The position numbers and the translations under genes were made by a program. From the NCBI RefSeq assembly GCF_048569485.1, contig NW_027442259.1, positions 1 to 64,000 on the forward strand: a stretch of DNA of 64,000 nt. Direction: 5' to 3'. The stretch's first letter is position 1. The number at the start of each line of letters is the position of its first letter. Source of the DNA: Anomaloglossus baeobatrachus (lineage: Eukaryota; Chordata; Amphibia; Anura; Aromobatidae). Under the pieces are notes generated by a model. The model did not search any database. It saw nothing but the letters and a program-made list of their open reading frames with translations, and was not told where the DNA came from. This document shows, piece by piece, positions 10,365 to 22,084 of this stretch.

Positions 10365-13300
10365 GACTCCAAGCGGAGTCTCCCTTTTTTCCAAAAATTG
10401 GGCCCCACACACACCCACCCATTCAGTGGCAGCAGTTGTGCCCCAGTTGTACACTTCACAGCTACATTTGCATCAAGCACATTCAAAAATACGCTATTCT
10501 TAACCGTCCCCAGGATGACACCGGGGTAGGTAGCAAAGTCTTTCCTGATCCCAGCTCTGTTCATCTTGGCTTCAAGCACATTCAAAAATACGGCATTCTT
10601 ATCCGTCCCCAGGATGACACCGGGGTAGGTAGATAAAGTTTTTGCTGACCATGACTTGTTCATCTTGGCTTCTTTTAAAAACACAGCAAGCAAGGGTTAC
10701 TCCAAGCGGAGTCTCCCTTTTTTCCAAAAATTGGGCCACACAGACACCCACCCCATCAGTGGCAGCACTTGGGCCCTAGTTGCAAACAGGATGTTTTGAT
10801 TTGCATCAAGCACATTCAAAAATACGCCATAATTAACCGTCCCCAGGATGACACCGGGGTAGGTAGCAAAGTCTTTCCTGATCCCAGCTCTGTTCATCTT
10901 GGCTTCTTTTAAAAACACAGCAAGCAAGGGTTACTCCAAGCGGAGTCTCCCTTTTTTCCAAAAATTGGGCCACACAGACACCCACCCCATCAGTGGCAGC
11001 ACTTGGGCCCTAGTTGCAAACAGGATGTTTTGATTTGCATCAAGCACATTCAAAAATACGCCATAATTAACCGTCCCCAGGATGACACCGGGGTAGGTAG
11101 CAAAGTCTTTCCTGATCCCAGCTCTGTTCATCTTGGCTTCTTTTAAAAACACAGCAAGCAAGGGTTACTCCAAGCGGAGTCTCCCTTTTTTCCAAAAATT
11201 GGGCCACACAGACACCCACCCCATCAGTGGCAGCACTTGGGCCCTAGTTGCAAACAGGATGTTTTGATTTGCATCAAGCACATTCAAAAATACGCCATTC
11301 TTATCCGTCCCCAGGATGACACCGGGGTAGGTAGATAAAGTCTTTGCTGACCCATGACTTGTTCATCTTGGCTTCTTTTAAAAACACAGCAAGCAAGGGT
11401 TACTCCAAGCGGAGTCTCCCTTTTTTCCAAAAATTGGGCCACACAGACACCCACCCCATCAGTGGCAGCACTTGGGCCCTAGTTGCAAACAGGATGTTTT
11501 GATTTGCATCAAGCACATTCCAAAATTCGCCATAATTAACCGTCCCCAGGATGACACCGGGGTAGGTAGCAAAGTCTTTCCTGATCCCAGCTCTGTTCAT
11601 CTTGGCTTCTTTTAAAAACACAGCAAGCAAGGGTTACTCCAAGCGGAGTCTCCCTTTTTTCCAAAAATTGGGCCACACAGACACCCACCCCATCAGTGGC
11701 AGCACTTGGGCCCTAGTTGCAAACAGGATGTTTTGATTTGCATCAAGCACATTCAAAAATACGCCATAATTAACCGTCCCCAGGATGACACCGGGGTAGG
11801 TAGCAAAGTCTTTCCTGATCCCAGCTCTGTTCATCTTGGCTTCTTTTAAAAACACAGCAAGCAAGGGTTACTCCAAGCGGAGTCTCCCTTTTTTCCAAAA
11901 ATTGGGCCACACAGACACCCACCCCATCAGTGGCAGCACTTGGGCCCTAGTTGCAAACAGGATGTTTTGATTTGCATCAAGCACATTCAAAAATACGCCA
12001 TAATTAACCGTCCCCAGGATGACACCGGGGTAGGTAGCAAAGTCTTTCCTGATCCCAGCTCTGTTCATCTTGGCTTCTTTTAAAAACACAGCAAGCAAGG
12101 GTTACTCCAAGCGGAGTCTCCCTTTTTTCCAAAAATTGGGCCCCACACACACCCACCCCTTCAGTGGCAGCAGTTGTGCCCCAGTTGTACACTTCACAGC
12201 TACATTTGCATCAAGCACATTCAAAAATACGCTATTCTTAACCGTCCCCAGGATGACACCGGGGTAGGTAGCAAAGTCTTTCCTGATCCCAGCTCTGTTC
12301 ATCTTGGCTTCTTTTAAAAACACAGCAAGCAAGGGTTACTCCAAGCGGAGTCTCCCTTTTTTCCAAAAATTGGGCCACACAGACACCCACCCCATCAGTG
12401 GCAGCACTTGGGCCCTAGTTGCAAACAGGATGTTTTGATTTGCATCAAGCACATTCAAAAATACGCCATAATTAACCGTCCCCAGGATGACACCGGGGTA
12501 GGTAGCAAAGTCTTTCCTGATCCCAGCTCTGTTCATCTTGGCTTCTTTTAAAAACACAGCAAGCAAGGGTTACTCCAAGCGGAGTCTCCCTTTTTTCCAA
12601 AAATTGGGCCACACAGACACCCACCCCATCAGTGGCAGCACTTGGGCCCTAGTTGCAAACAGGATGTTTTGATTTGCATCAAGCACATTAAAAAATACGC
12701 CATAATTAACCGTCCCCAGGATGACACCGGGGTAGGTAGCAAAGTCTTTCCTGATCCCAGCTCTGTTCATCTTGGCTTCTTTTAAAAACACAGCAAGCAA
12801 GGGTTACTCCAAGCGGAGTCTCCCTTTTTTCCAAAAATTGGGCCCCACACACACCCACCCCTTCAGTGGCAGCAGTTGTGCCCCAGTTGTACACTTCACA
12901 GCTACATTTGCATCAAGCACATTCAAAAATACGCTATTCTTAACCGTCCCCAGGATGACACCGGGGTAGGTAGCAAAGTCTTTCCTGATCCCAGCTCTGT
13001 TCATCTTGGCTTCTTTTAAAAACACAGCAAGCAAGGGTTACTCCAAGCGGAGTCTCCCTTTTTTCCAAAAATTGGGCCACACAGACACCCACCCCATCAG
13101 TGGCAGCACTTGGGCCCTAGTTGCAAACAGGATGTTTTGATTTGCATCAAGCACATTCAAAAATACGCCATAATTAACCGTCCCCAGGATGACACCGGGG
13201 TAGGTAGCAAAGTCTTTCCTGATCCCAGCTCTGTTCATCTTGGCTTCTTTTAAAAACACAGCAAGCAAGGGTTACTCCAAGCGGAGTCTCCCTTTTTTCC

Positions 13301-13439
13301 AAAAATTGGGCCCCACACACACCCACCCCTTCAGTGGCAGCAGTTGTGCCCCAGTTGTACACTTCACAGCTACATTTGCATCAAGCACATTCAAAAATAC
13401 GCTATTCTTAACCGTCCCCAGGATGACACCGGGGTAGGT
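10365..13439. repeat. 234-bp tandem array, block 1
   Basis: About 13 units, each starting near ACTCCAAGCGGAGT. Two subtypes interleave: one reads CACACAGACACCCACCCCAT, the other CCCCACACACACCCACCCCTT. A few units differ in length, for example near 10555-10690. A variant unit around 11300-11375 carries CCATGACTTGTTCAT, closest to the hAT-1 transposase end. Short minus-strand frames in each unit resemble that transposase C-terminus; they are not genes. Confidence 0.9.
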
Positions 13440-14310
13440 ATGTCCAGGAGTAGAGATGAGCGAACCGGTCCCGGTTCGGCTCGAGGTCGGTTCGCCGAAC
13501 GGAGCTCCCGTTCGAGTTCGGCTCGTCGAACGTTCGACGAACCGAACTCGAGCCAATAGGAAACAATGGCAGGCAATCACAAACACAGTAAAACACCTAG
13601 AAAACACCCTCAAAGGTGTCCAAAAGGTGACAAACAACTCACAACACAACACAAACACATGGGAAAGTGACAAGGACATATACTCATGCGAAAACAAAAC
13701 AGCTGGACAAGGAAAAAGAGGAGGACACACAGATATAGGCATGGCACGCCATTCTAAAATCATGTAAAACACCGCAAGGTGACTCCAAGAGGAGTCTCCC
13801 TTTTTTCCAAAAATTGGGCCCCACACACACCCACCCCTTCAGTGGCAGCAGTTGTGCCCCAGTTGTACACTTCACAGCTACATTTGCATCAAGCACATTC
13901 AAAAATACGCTATTCTTAACCGTCCCCAGGATGACACCGGGGTAGGTAGCAAAGTCTTTCCTGATCCCAGCTCTGTTCATCTTGGCTTATTTTAAAAACA
14001 CAGCAAGCAAGGGTTACTCCAAGCGGAGTCTCCCTTTTTTCCAAAAATTGGGCCACACAGACACCCACCCCATCAGTGGCAGCACTTGGGCCCTAGTTGC
14101 AAACAGGATGTTTTGATTTGCATCAAGCAAAATCAAAAATACGCCATAATTAACCGTCCCCAGGATGACACCGGGGTAGGTAGCAAAGTCTTTCCTGATC
14201 CCAGCTCTGTTCATCTTGGCTTCTTTTAAAAACACAGCAAGCAAGGGTTACTCCAAGCGGAGTCTCCCTTTTTTCCAAAAATTGGGCCACACAGACACCC
14301 ACCCCATCAG
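13440..14310. repeat. Re-duplicated hAT-1 end plus array, block 2
   Basis: At 13440 the array is interrupted by a second copy of the hAT-1 end. That copy includes about 10 bp of the outside flank (TGTCCAGGAG) seen at 10025-10034. The end runs to about 13781 and is followed by two full units and a partial one. Inclusion of the flank shows a tandem duplication of the region, not a new insertion. The D copy lacks it. Confidence 0.8.
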
Positions 14311-14757
14311 TACTTTACCCTCCACACCAGTCCCAAGCTGGAAGCACTGCAGCACTGCCTCGGCGAAGCGGCAACAGGCTGTGCTGCAGCTAATCTGCAT
14401 AGGTGACAAACCCCACAATGCAGAAGAGGTGTGGACAGCTCTAAAACAGCATGCAGATCACTGGCTCACACCTCTGAACCTAAAGCCAGGAAAGGTTGTG
14501 TGTGACAATGGCCGGAACCTGGTGGCGGCTTTGAGGCGAGGCCAGCTGACACATGTTCCATGCGTGGCCCATGTGCTCAACCTCGTGGTTCAGCGGTTTC
14601 TAAACTCATACCCAGAGCTGTCTGATCTGCTGGTAAAAGTTCGCCGCCTGTCTGCACATTTTCGAAAGTCACCTACTGCTTCAGCCGGCCTTGCCGGCTT
14701 TCAGCGTCATTTGCATCTTCCGGCTCACAGACTGGTGTGTGATGTCCCCACGCATTG
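14311..14757 (+). pseudogene. hAT-2 transposase fragment (left piece)
   Basis: About 149 residues of a hAT transposase, open in the plus frame. It includes VVCDNGRNLVAAL (the hAT block with the second catalytic Asp) and HVPCVAHVLNLVVQRF. It is the same sequence as 20250-20693. It is fused to the 234-bp array on the left and stops where the tyrosine-recombinase palindrome begins. It lacks the BED finger, the first catalytic Asp block and the hATC domain. Confidence 0.85.
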
Positions 14758-15186
14758 CTGATATGTGCCCGTTCAAGTGTCTCGGGAATTTTCAACAGAT
14801 CCGTCCGAAGGTGGATGGCCCCTTATTATGTCACGAGGATGGGTCCTTTTTATCGAGATACCAATTTGTGAGTGTTTTTAGGGCATGTTTGAAGTCGTTG
14901 GGGTTAGATCCGAAGTCTTTCGGATTGGGGCAGCGAAGGAGGCCTCTATATGCGGCCTACCGGAGGAGACAGTTAAGCAGATTGGTAGGTGGAAGTCGCA
15001 GCGCTTTAAGTCGTATGTACGTCCCCAGGTGGTTGTTGGCAATTGAGGGGAAAAGGGGGGGGTATTAGGGTAGCAATGGGGGGGTGAGAGTGTGTGTTTT
15101 TTGTCAATTTGGTTTGGTGAGGCAATAAAATGGTGTCGTCTGTACATTTTGTATTGCAGAAGCACCCCCCCTTCCTTCCCTGGTCT

Positions 15187-15761
15187 GGATCCTTGGCCAC
15201 TCTTATGTGTATTGGGGAGCCCGACGAGCGGACGCGAGATGGAACGGGAGACAGCTAGGTTTTGAGAAGGACCTGGCTCTCGTGCGATGGCTCGGTGTTC
15301 GGGGGTTAGGGTGGAACAGGGTGTTGCAGGAGGTGCATAGATACGCCCGGTTGGACAGACCTCCTGACATCTTAGTGTTGCATGCCGGGGGGAATGATTT
15401 GGGTGGGCGTCCTTTTCGAATCTTGATAACGGACATCAAACATGATTTGTTACGGTTATGGGTGTCGTTTCCAGGTCTAACGATAGTCTGGTCGGAGATA
15501 GTAGCGAGAAAGAGTTGGCAGAAAGCGCGGTCAGTTGACAGGTTGAACAAGGCGCGGGCGAAGGTTAATAGGGCGATCTCGAAGTTTGTTAGTCGGAACG
15601 GGGGTATAGCAATACGGCATGTTGAGTTGGAAAGGACGGAAGAGGAATTTTGGTTGGCTGACGGGGTACACCTTAATGCGGTGGGAACTGACTTATGGGC
15701 TCTTGGCTTGCAGGGAGGTATTGAGAGGGCCCTTTGCTTGCGGGGGGTCTCAGGCACTTGA
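15187..15761 (+). pseudogene. SGNH-hydrolase-like region of the recombinase element
   Basis: An open stretch of about 185-190 residues with the SGNH blocks in order: GHSYVYWG (Ser block), HAGGNDLGG (Gly/Asn block) and ADGVHLN (Asp-x-x-His block). Such hydrolases are known as accessory genes in DIRS/Ngaro-type elements, where their role is unclear. The inverted copy is at about 18838-19400 on the minus strand. I treat it as part of the fossil element. Confidence 0.65.
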
Positions 15762-16099
15762 AGGGTTTCAAGGTGCCTTCGTTGTGGTGTTGTTTATTGG
15801 TGGGTCCTTGAAGTTGGTTTAAAATTGGTTCGGGGATTCATCCGGGTATGGATCCCCTCATTGGCAGAATTGATGGTCCCCTAGTGATTTTGGGGGGGAA
15901 CCCCGACGGGGTATGTCGGGGCCCCTGGGGGTGTGGTTGGGGTTGACGGAGGATTAACCCTAACCATTTGGTGCTACTGAGTCAGTGTGGGTAACGGCTG
16001 GGAGCAAGTTGAGGTTTTTTATTGCTCGGTTATGGGAATCACCAGGGTTTTGGTAGCTTCAAGGACCTTACCACATTGCAAATTTTATTGGTTATGTAT

Positions 16100-16735
16100 T
16101 CTTGTTAATAAAATGGCTGCTATGGCCAAAATTATCCAAAGATAAATTTGTGTCTGTGTAATTACTTTTAAATAAGAAATGGGAATGGAGGTGTGGGGTA
16201 TGAAAGGAAGACCGGAGTCAACAATTCCAGGGTCAAGCATGTTTATTTGCGTAAGCTTCGTTCCAGGGTAGAAAGGGTAAGAGTGCCTTTCAGAATTCGA
16301 AGTGGTCGGACTGTACGGACCACCAAGAACTGCAGGAGAGCTTGAACATCTTCCCATGGATGTGCGACATCCTCCCTCATCAGTTACGTAGGTAAGCAGG
16401 TTCTCAGCATTGCAGCCCATTTGTTGTCTTAAGTTAGTTAAGCGGGGTTAACTAACCTGTCAGTTCAGCCTCAGGTCTAAAGCAGAGGCCTGGACTCCAC
16501 TCCTTACTCCTCACTCCACAACTCTCCTTAAAAACAACTGACTCCTTTTTCCTGCCCCGGGGTCTCCAGACCCTTAGGTGGGCGTTTCCTTCCGTCTGGT
16601 CCTGCCCACTGGTGTGCCTGTCTTTCCCTGGGGGAGGTGACTAGGGTTTTCTGGTTGGCTTTGTGTGACTTAGGTGAGGGAAGTTGTTATGCGGGGGCCT
16701 ATGTGTGACTACCTGCAGTGTCAGGGCGTCACATA
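16100..16735 (-). mobile_element. LTR-like block in left arm (fossil)
   Basis: On the minus strand it starts TGTGACGCCCTGACACTG, related to the starts of insertions 1 and 2. It contains an AATAAA signal within GCAAATAAACATGC. The mirror copy is at about 17859-18500. The boundary with the recombinase element is uncertain. Confidence 0.45.
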
Positions 16736-16889
16736 TGTATGTGTGTATGTCTGCTAAAGGAATCCGCACCGTCATATTTACAAACACAAAATTTTGACTC
16801 TATGCACAGAAGAGAGTCATGCTATTTACATGATTTGTGTTTTTTTACCTTTTAAAACTATCATTAAATGTTAAGTTTTAGTTAGGGAT

Positions 16890-17592
16890 TTATGCTTCTG
16901 TCTGTCTCTCTCCCAGTCTCTGTCATCTGTCTGTCTCTGTGTGTCTCTATCTCTATCCATGTCTCTCTGTCTCTCTATCTCTGTCTGTCTCTCTGTGTCT
17001 GTCTGTCTTTCTCTCTTTGTGGCTGTCTGTTTCTATGTCTGTCTGTCTCTTTTCCAGGTCTGTCTCTTTTCCAGGTCTGTCTCTTTCCCTGTCTGTCTGT
17101 CTCTTCCCCTGTCTGTCTCTTCCCCTGTCTGTCTCTTCCCCTGTCTGTCTCTGTATTTCTTTGTCTGTCTCTGTCTGTCTCTTCCCCTGTCTGTCTCTTT
17201 CCCTGTCTCTCTCTGCCTGTCTCTCTTTGTCTCTCTCTGTCTGACTCATTCCCCGTTTGTCTCTTTCCCTGTCTATCTCTGTATTTCTTTGTCTGTCTCT
17301 ATCTGTCTGTCTCTCTCTGTCTGTCTCTTCCCCTGTCTGTCTGTTTCCCTGTCGGTCTGCCTTTTCTCCTGCCTGTCTCTGTATGTTTGTCTTTGTCTGT
17401 TTCCCTATCTGCCTCTGTCTCTTTCTCTGTCTCTGTCTGTCTGCCTTTTTTCCCTGTCTATCTCTGTCTGTCTCTTTCCCTGTCTGCCTCTGTCTGTTTG
17501 TCTCTGTCTCTTTCCCTGTCTGTCTATGCCTATCTGTCTCTGTCTGTTTGTCTCTCAGTCTGTGTCTGTCTCTCTCTATCTGTCTCCCCACT
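16890..17592 (+). repeat. CTGT-rich microsatellite
   Basis: About 700 bp of CTGTCTCT/CTGTCTGT repeats with interspersed TTCCC. It lies almost exactly at the centre of the palindrome. It is pure pyrimidine-rich low-complexity sequence; the long Ser/Leu/Val/Cys frames through it are not genes. Confidence 0.95.
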
Positions 17593-17799
17593 GACATCAT
17601 ATTATCTCACACATAAGCTTCTTATACTATGAATGTCCTTTGTTCCTATAGCAACCAATCACAGCTGCTATTAATAACTTGCAGCTCCCACCTCCATTCA
17701 GTTTAATGGAGGCAGGTTTTTTGGAGAGTAACTGTAAAGGTTAAATATTCCTGTTAAAACATAGTCTACAACGTTCCCTGAGTCACATGAGGTGTCTGC

Positions 17800-20188
17800 A
17801 AAATTTTGTGTTTGTAAATATGACGGTGCGGATTCCTTTAGCAGACATACACACATACATATGTGACGCCCTGACACTGCAGATAGTCACACATAGGCCC
17901 CCGCATAACAACTTCCCTCACCTAAGTCACACAAAGCCAACCAGAAAACCCTAGTCACCTCCCCTAGGGAAAGACAGGCACACCAGTGGGCAGGACCAGA
18001 CGGAAGGAAACGCCCACCTAGGGGTCTGGAGACCCCGGGGCAGGAAAAAGGAGTCAGTTGTTTTTAAGGAGAGTTGTGGAGTGAGGAGTAAGGAGTGGAG
18101 TCCAGGCCTCTGCTTTAGACCTGAGGCTGAACTGACAGGTTAGTTAACCCCGCTTAACTAACTTAAGACAACAAATGGGCTGCAATGCTGAGAACCTGCT
18201 TACCTACGTAACTGATGAGGGAGGATGTCGCAAATCCATGGGAAGATGTTCAAGCTCTCCTGCAGTTCTTGGTGGTCCGTACAGTCTGACCACTTCGAAT
18301 TCTGAAAGGCACTCTTACCCTTTCTACCCTGGAACGAAGCTTACGCAAATAAACATGCTTGACCCTGGAATTGTTGACTCCGGTCTTCCTTTCATACCCC
18401 ACACCTCCATTCCCATTTCTTATTTAAAAGTAATTACACAGACACAAATTTATCTTTGGATAATTTTGGCCATAGCAGCCATTTTATTAACAAGAATACA
18501 TAACCAATTAAATTTGCAATGTGGTAAGGTCCTTGAAGCTACCAAAACCCTGGTGATTCCCATAACCGAGCAATAAAAAACCTCAACTTGCTCCCAGCCG
18601 TTACCCACACTGGCTCAGGAGCACCAAATTATAAGGGTTAATCCTCCGTCAACCCCAACCACACCCCCAGGGGCCCCGACATACCCCGTCGGGGTTCCCC
18701 CCCAAAATCACCAGGGGACCATCAATTCTGCCAATGAGGGGATCCATACCCAGATGAATCCCCGAACCAATTTTAAACCAACTTCAAGGACCCACCAATA
18801 AACAACACCACAACGAAGGCACCTTGAAACCCTTCAAGTGCCTGAGACCCCCCGCAAGCAAAGGGCCCTCTCAATACCTCCCTGCAAGCCAAGAGCCCAT
18901 AAGTCAGTTCCCACCGCATTAAGGTGTACCCCGTCAGCCAACCAAAATTCCTCTTCCGTCCTTTCCAACTCAACATGCCGTATTGCTATACCCCCGTTCC
19001 GACTAACAAACTTCGAGATCGCCCTATTAACCTTCGCCCGCGCCTTGTTCAACCTGTCAACTGACCGCGCTTTCTGCCAACTCTTTCTCGCTACTATCTC
19101 TGACCAGACTATCGTTAGACCTGGAAACGACGCCCATAACCGTAACAAATCATGTTTGATGTCCTTTATCAAGATTCGAAAAGGACGCCCACCCAAATCA
19201 TTCCCCCCGGCATGCAACACTAAGATGTCAGGAGGTCTGTCCAACCGGGCGTATCTATGCACCTCCTGCACCCTAACCCCCGAACACCGAGCCATCGCAC
19301 GAGAGCCAGGTCCTTCTCAAAACCTAGCTGTCTCCAGTTCCATCTCGCGTCCGCTCGTCGGGCTCCCCAATACACATAAGAGTGGCCAAGGATCCAGACC
19401 AGGGAAGGAAGGGGGGGTGCTTCTGCAATACAAAATGTACAGACGACACCATTTTATTGCCTCACCAAACCAAATTGACAAAAAACACACACTCTCACCC
19501 CCCCCATTGCTACCCTAATACCCTAATACCCCCCCCCCTTTTCCCCTCAATTGCCAACAACCACCTGGGGACGTACATACGACTTAAAGCGCTGCGACTT
19601 CCACCTACCAATCTGCTTAACTGTCTCCTCCGGTAGGCCGCATATAGAGGCCTCCGTCGCTGCCCCAATCCGAAAGACTTCGGATCTAACCCCAACGACT
19701 TCAAACATGCCCTAAAAACACTCACAAATTGGTATCTCGATAAAAAGATATATGTAATAAGGGGCCATCCACCTTCGGACGGATCTGTTGAAAATTCCCG
19801 AGACACTTGAACGGGCACATATCAGATGCCACAACCATCCCCAAACGGACTAGTCTACCCACACCTCTCTGATCAGTTTTCGATTTCCTAATCCAAAATT
19901 CAACTCCGTTTTCCACTGACATAATGTCACCCCAATCCAAGCCCCCGGGGAACGCCTTACTGGGCGATACCAACTCCCCAACCCGCAGGGCTCCAAAAAA
20001 CGCCAAAGAAAAGGCTAACTTAAACAAACTCACCTCAAACGGAGATAGACAAACCCCCCACAACGCCCTACCCAGCTGGGTAGGGACCCAGCCCAGCCCA
20101 GCTGGGACCCAGTTTGAGCGAGGAACGGAACAAGTCCTTCCCACACCAAGGTTTGCAGGCCCTACCTCAGTCAGGGTTTCACCCACAC
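17800..20188 (-). mobile_element. Tyrosine-recombinase element, right palindrome arm (fossil)
   Basis: The inverted counterpart of 14758-16799, extended outward by about 350 bp. The extra part adds the N-terminal side of the recombinase core (FGALRVGELVS and WIRKSKTDQ, about 19830-20060), typical of the box I region with its catalytic Arg. The SGNH-like region lies at about 18838-19400 and the LTR-like block at about 17859-18500. The copy is partial and broken. Confidence 0.65.
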
Positions 20189-21519
20189 TCTACAGCTCCG
20201 GAATGTCATGCTCTTCAGCCTCCTCCTCCTCCTGCGCATCCTCATCCACTTTACCCTCCACACCAGTCCCAAGCTGGAAGCACTGCAGCACTGCCTCGGC
20301 GAAGCGGCAACAGGCTGTGCTGCAGCTAATCTGCATAGGTGACAAACCCCACAATGCAGAAGAGGTGTGGACAGCTCTAAAACAGCATGCAGATCACTGG
20401 CTCACACCTCTGAACCTAAAGCCAGGAAAGGTTGTGTGTGACAATGGCCGGAACCTGGTGGCGGCTTTGAGGCGAGGCCAGCTGACACATGTTCCATGCG
20501 TGGCCCATGTGCTCAACCTCGTGGTTCAGCGGTTTCTAAACTCATACCCAGAGCTGTCTGATCTGCTGGTAAAAGTTCGCCGCCTGTCTGCACATTTTCG
20601 AAAGTCACCTACTGCTTCAGCCGGCCTTGCCGGCTTTCAGCGTCATTTGCATCTTCCGGCTCACAGACTGGTGTGTGATGTCCCCACGCATTGGAATTCA
20701 ACTCTGCACATGTTGATCAGGATATGTGAGCAGAAGAGGGCAGTTGTTGAGTACCTGCATCACCTAAGCCATCGGGAAATGGGTCAAACTCCACACATAA
20801 CACCTGAGGAGTGGAGATGGATGTCCGACCTATGTACCATCCTCCAAAACTTTGAGGACTCCACCAAGATGGTGAGCGGCGATGACGCCATTATTAGCGT
20901 CACCATACCGCTTCTCTGCCTTCTAAAACGGTCTCTGCTCAAAACCAAACATGATGCATTGCAGGCGGAACACGATGAGTTGGAGCAAGAAACAGTAGTG
21001 GGTGTGGGTGATAACACACAGCCCAGCCTCGTCTCATCACAACGTGCAGTGGAGGACTATGACGAGGAGGAAGATGAAGACATGGAGCAACTCTCCGACC
21101 AAATTGAGGATATGACATGCATACCAGTCATATGCTCAGTTCAGCGTGGCTGGCCAGAGGACAGGGTAGATGAGGAGGAGGAGGAGGAGAAGGAGGAGGA
21201 CAGCATGTTCAGTCATCGTGTTGGTCTGGATATTGAAGTGATGGCTGTTAAGAGTCTGGCGCACATTGATGACTTTATGGTAAGCTGCCTGTCTCGTGAC
21301 CCTCGCGTTAAGAACATCTTGGCCGACAATCATTACTGGTTGGTAACACTGTTAGACCCACGCTACAAGGAGAACTTTATGTCTCTTATTCCCGAGGCGG
21401 AGAGGTCAGCCAAAATGCAGCAGTTCTGGAAGGCCATAGTCACGGAAGTAGGCAAAGCATTCCCTTCACAAAACGCTAGCGTCATAATTGTAACACTATT
21501 AGTTAAAAGAAAGGGATAA
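20189..21519 (+). pseudogene. hAT-2 transposase fragment (right piece)
   Basis: About 430 residues of a hAT transposase: a Ser-rich start near GMSCSSASSSSCAS, VVCDNGRNLVAAL, DVPTHWNSTLHML, an acidic run from GAG/GAA repeats (about 21170-21200), and VTLLDPRYKENF. Homology ends at PSQNAS (about 21483), followed by unrelated codons and a stop at 21517-21519. The open frame reaches back to 19924, but there it is antisense to the recombinase. The BED finger and hATC domain are missing. The same family's C-terminal half is at 37000-38079. Confidence 0.85.
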
Positions 21520-21763
21520 ACTGTAAAAAAAACAAAATAAGGCATAACTTTTTTTTAACATCAATTTTTTTTTTTTAGATTTAACCAAAGAATGTGCACA
21601 TTTGTTATAATAAACAAGTGAAAAATGTTGAAAATCAGTCATCCAAAGGTGTGTGAAAAAAAAATATATATATGGTACCAATAAAAATGTCACTTTGTCC
21701 TGCAAAGAATGCAGCCCCCCACATTATTTTTTTCCTCTGTGCGGCCCATAAACCCAGCCGAGT
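21520..21763. other. AT-rich filler between hAT-2 and arm B
   Basis: T- and A-rich sequence with a short TA repeat near 21663-21675, ending in GTTTGAGACCCCCTG, the common end motif of Charlie-type hAT elements. It is probably a non-autonomous hAT remnant. Confidence 0.3.
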
Positions 21764-21883
21764 TTGAGACCCCCTGCCTTACACTATATAGATATCATGT
21801 TCATTCCCCATCTATCTTGCTCAGGAGAGCATCTCCCTCCCCCGGCACCAAGAGCAGCTCATACTGAATTGTTACAATGACTA

Positions 21884-22084
21884 CATTGAGACCCCCATAC
21901 TTTGCACTGACGAGGGGCAAGCACCCCGAAACACCGTGTCTGCAAATTGGGATTCTGATCTGGCTTATATATCCTGAGTCATATTGCAATGGATTGTTGA
22001 AAATCCACTTGTGACTTTTAGGATCGCTACTTCCAATAGGTGGCGCTGTGCTAGAGTTTGTCTCCTTTACTGGAGAGACAATTT
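21884..22084 (+). mobile_element. Short Penelope-type insertion with ribozyme
   Basis: A 201-bp insertion absent from arms A, C and D, so its limits are read directly from alignment. It is flanked by an imperfect 13-bp direct repeat (GTTACAATGACTA at 21871-21883, TGTACATTGACTA at 22084-22096). It carries a complete hammerhead motif near its start. It has no coding sequence. It is best explained as a solo pseudo-LTR or short non-autonomous unit of a Penelope-like element. Confidence 0.65.
21901..21946 (+). ncRNA. Hammerhead ribozyme, complete motif
   Basis: All parts are present in order. Helix I: TTTGCA (21901-21906) pairs with TGCAAA (21941-21946). Core: CTGACGA (21907-21913); position 7 is the variable one. 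Helix II: GGGG/CCCC (21914-21917 and 21924-21927) with a CAAGCA loop. Then GAAA (21928-21931), and a short helix III ACA/TGT (21931-21933 and 21937-21939) closed by CCG. The predicted cleavage site follows C21940. Helix I is the open stem, as in Penelope-type hammerheads. Activity is inferred, not shown. Confidence 0.8.

Larger units (their letters stand above)
10035..14310. mobile_element. hAT-1 terminus and array, truncated copy
   Basis: It starts at TAGAGATGAGCGAACC, followed by GAACCGG/TTCGGCTCG-type inverted sequence. The same end starts the larger hAT-1 copy at 54795. A 234-bp tandem array follows. The copy stops at about 14310, where hAT-2 transposase sequence begins. No hAT-1 transposase remains here. 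It belongs to the direct duplication shared with 54795-58297. Confidence 0.75.
14758..16799 (+). mobile_element. Tyrosine-recombinase element, left palindrome arm (fossil)
   Basis: It carries the C-terminal part of a tyrosine recombinase (around 14760-15020; FLSRYQFVSVFRACLKSLGL), an SGNH-hydrolase-like region (15187-15761), then untranslated and LTR-like sequence. It mirrors 17800-19825. Recombinase plus SGNH hydrolase is known for DIRS/Ngaro-type elements of vertebrates; a Crypton is the alternative. It is broken and partial, with no reverse transcriptase in the window. Confidence 0.65.

Noticed and set aside
10697-14244. Repeated 76-residue minus-strand open frames in the 234-bp array
   Set aside because: They recur with the repeat unit (234 bp is 78 codons) and resemble the hAT-1 transposase C-terminus, so they are repeat by-products, not a tandem gene family.
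15203-15757. 184-residue minus-strand frame opposite the SGNH region
   Set aside because: Shadow of the SGNH-like frame, which carries the ordered hydrolase motifs.
16892-17632. Long open frames of Ser/Leu/Val/Cys over the CTGT tract
   Set aside because: Pure low-complexity microsatellite, open in several frames on both strands.
19924-20188. N-terminal extension of the 531-residue frame leading into hAT-2
   Set aside because: This part is antisense to the tyrosine recombinase; hAT-2 similarity begins only at about 20189.
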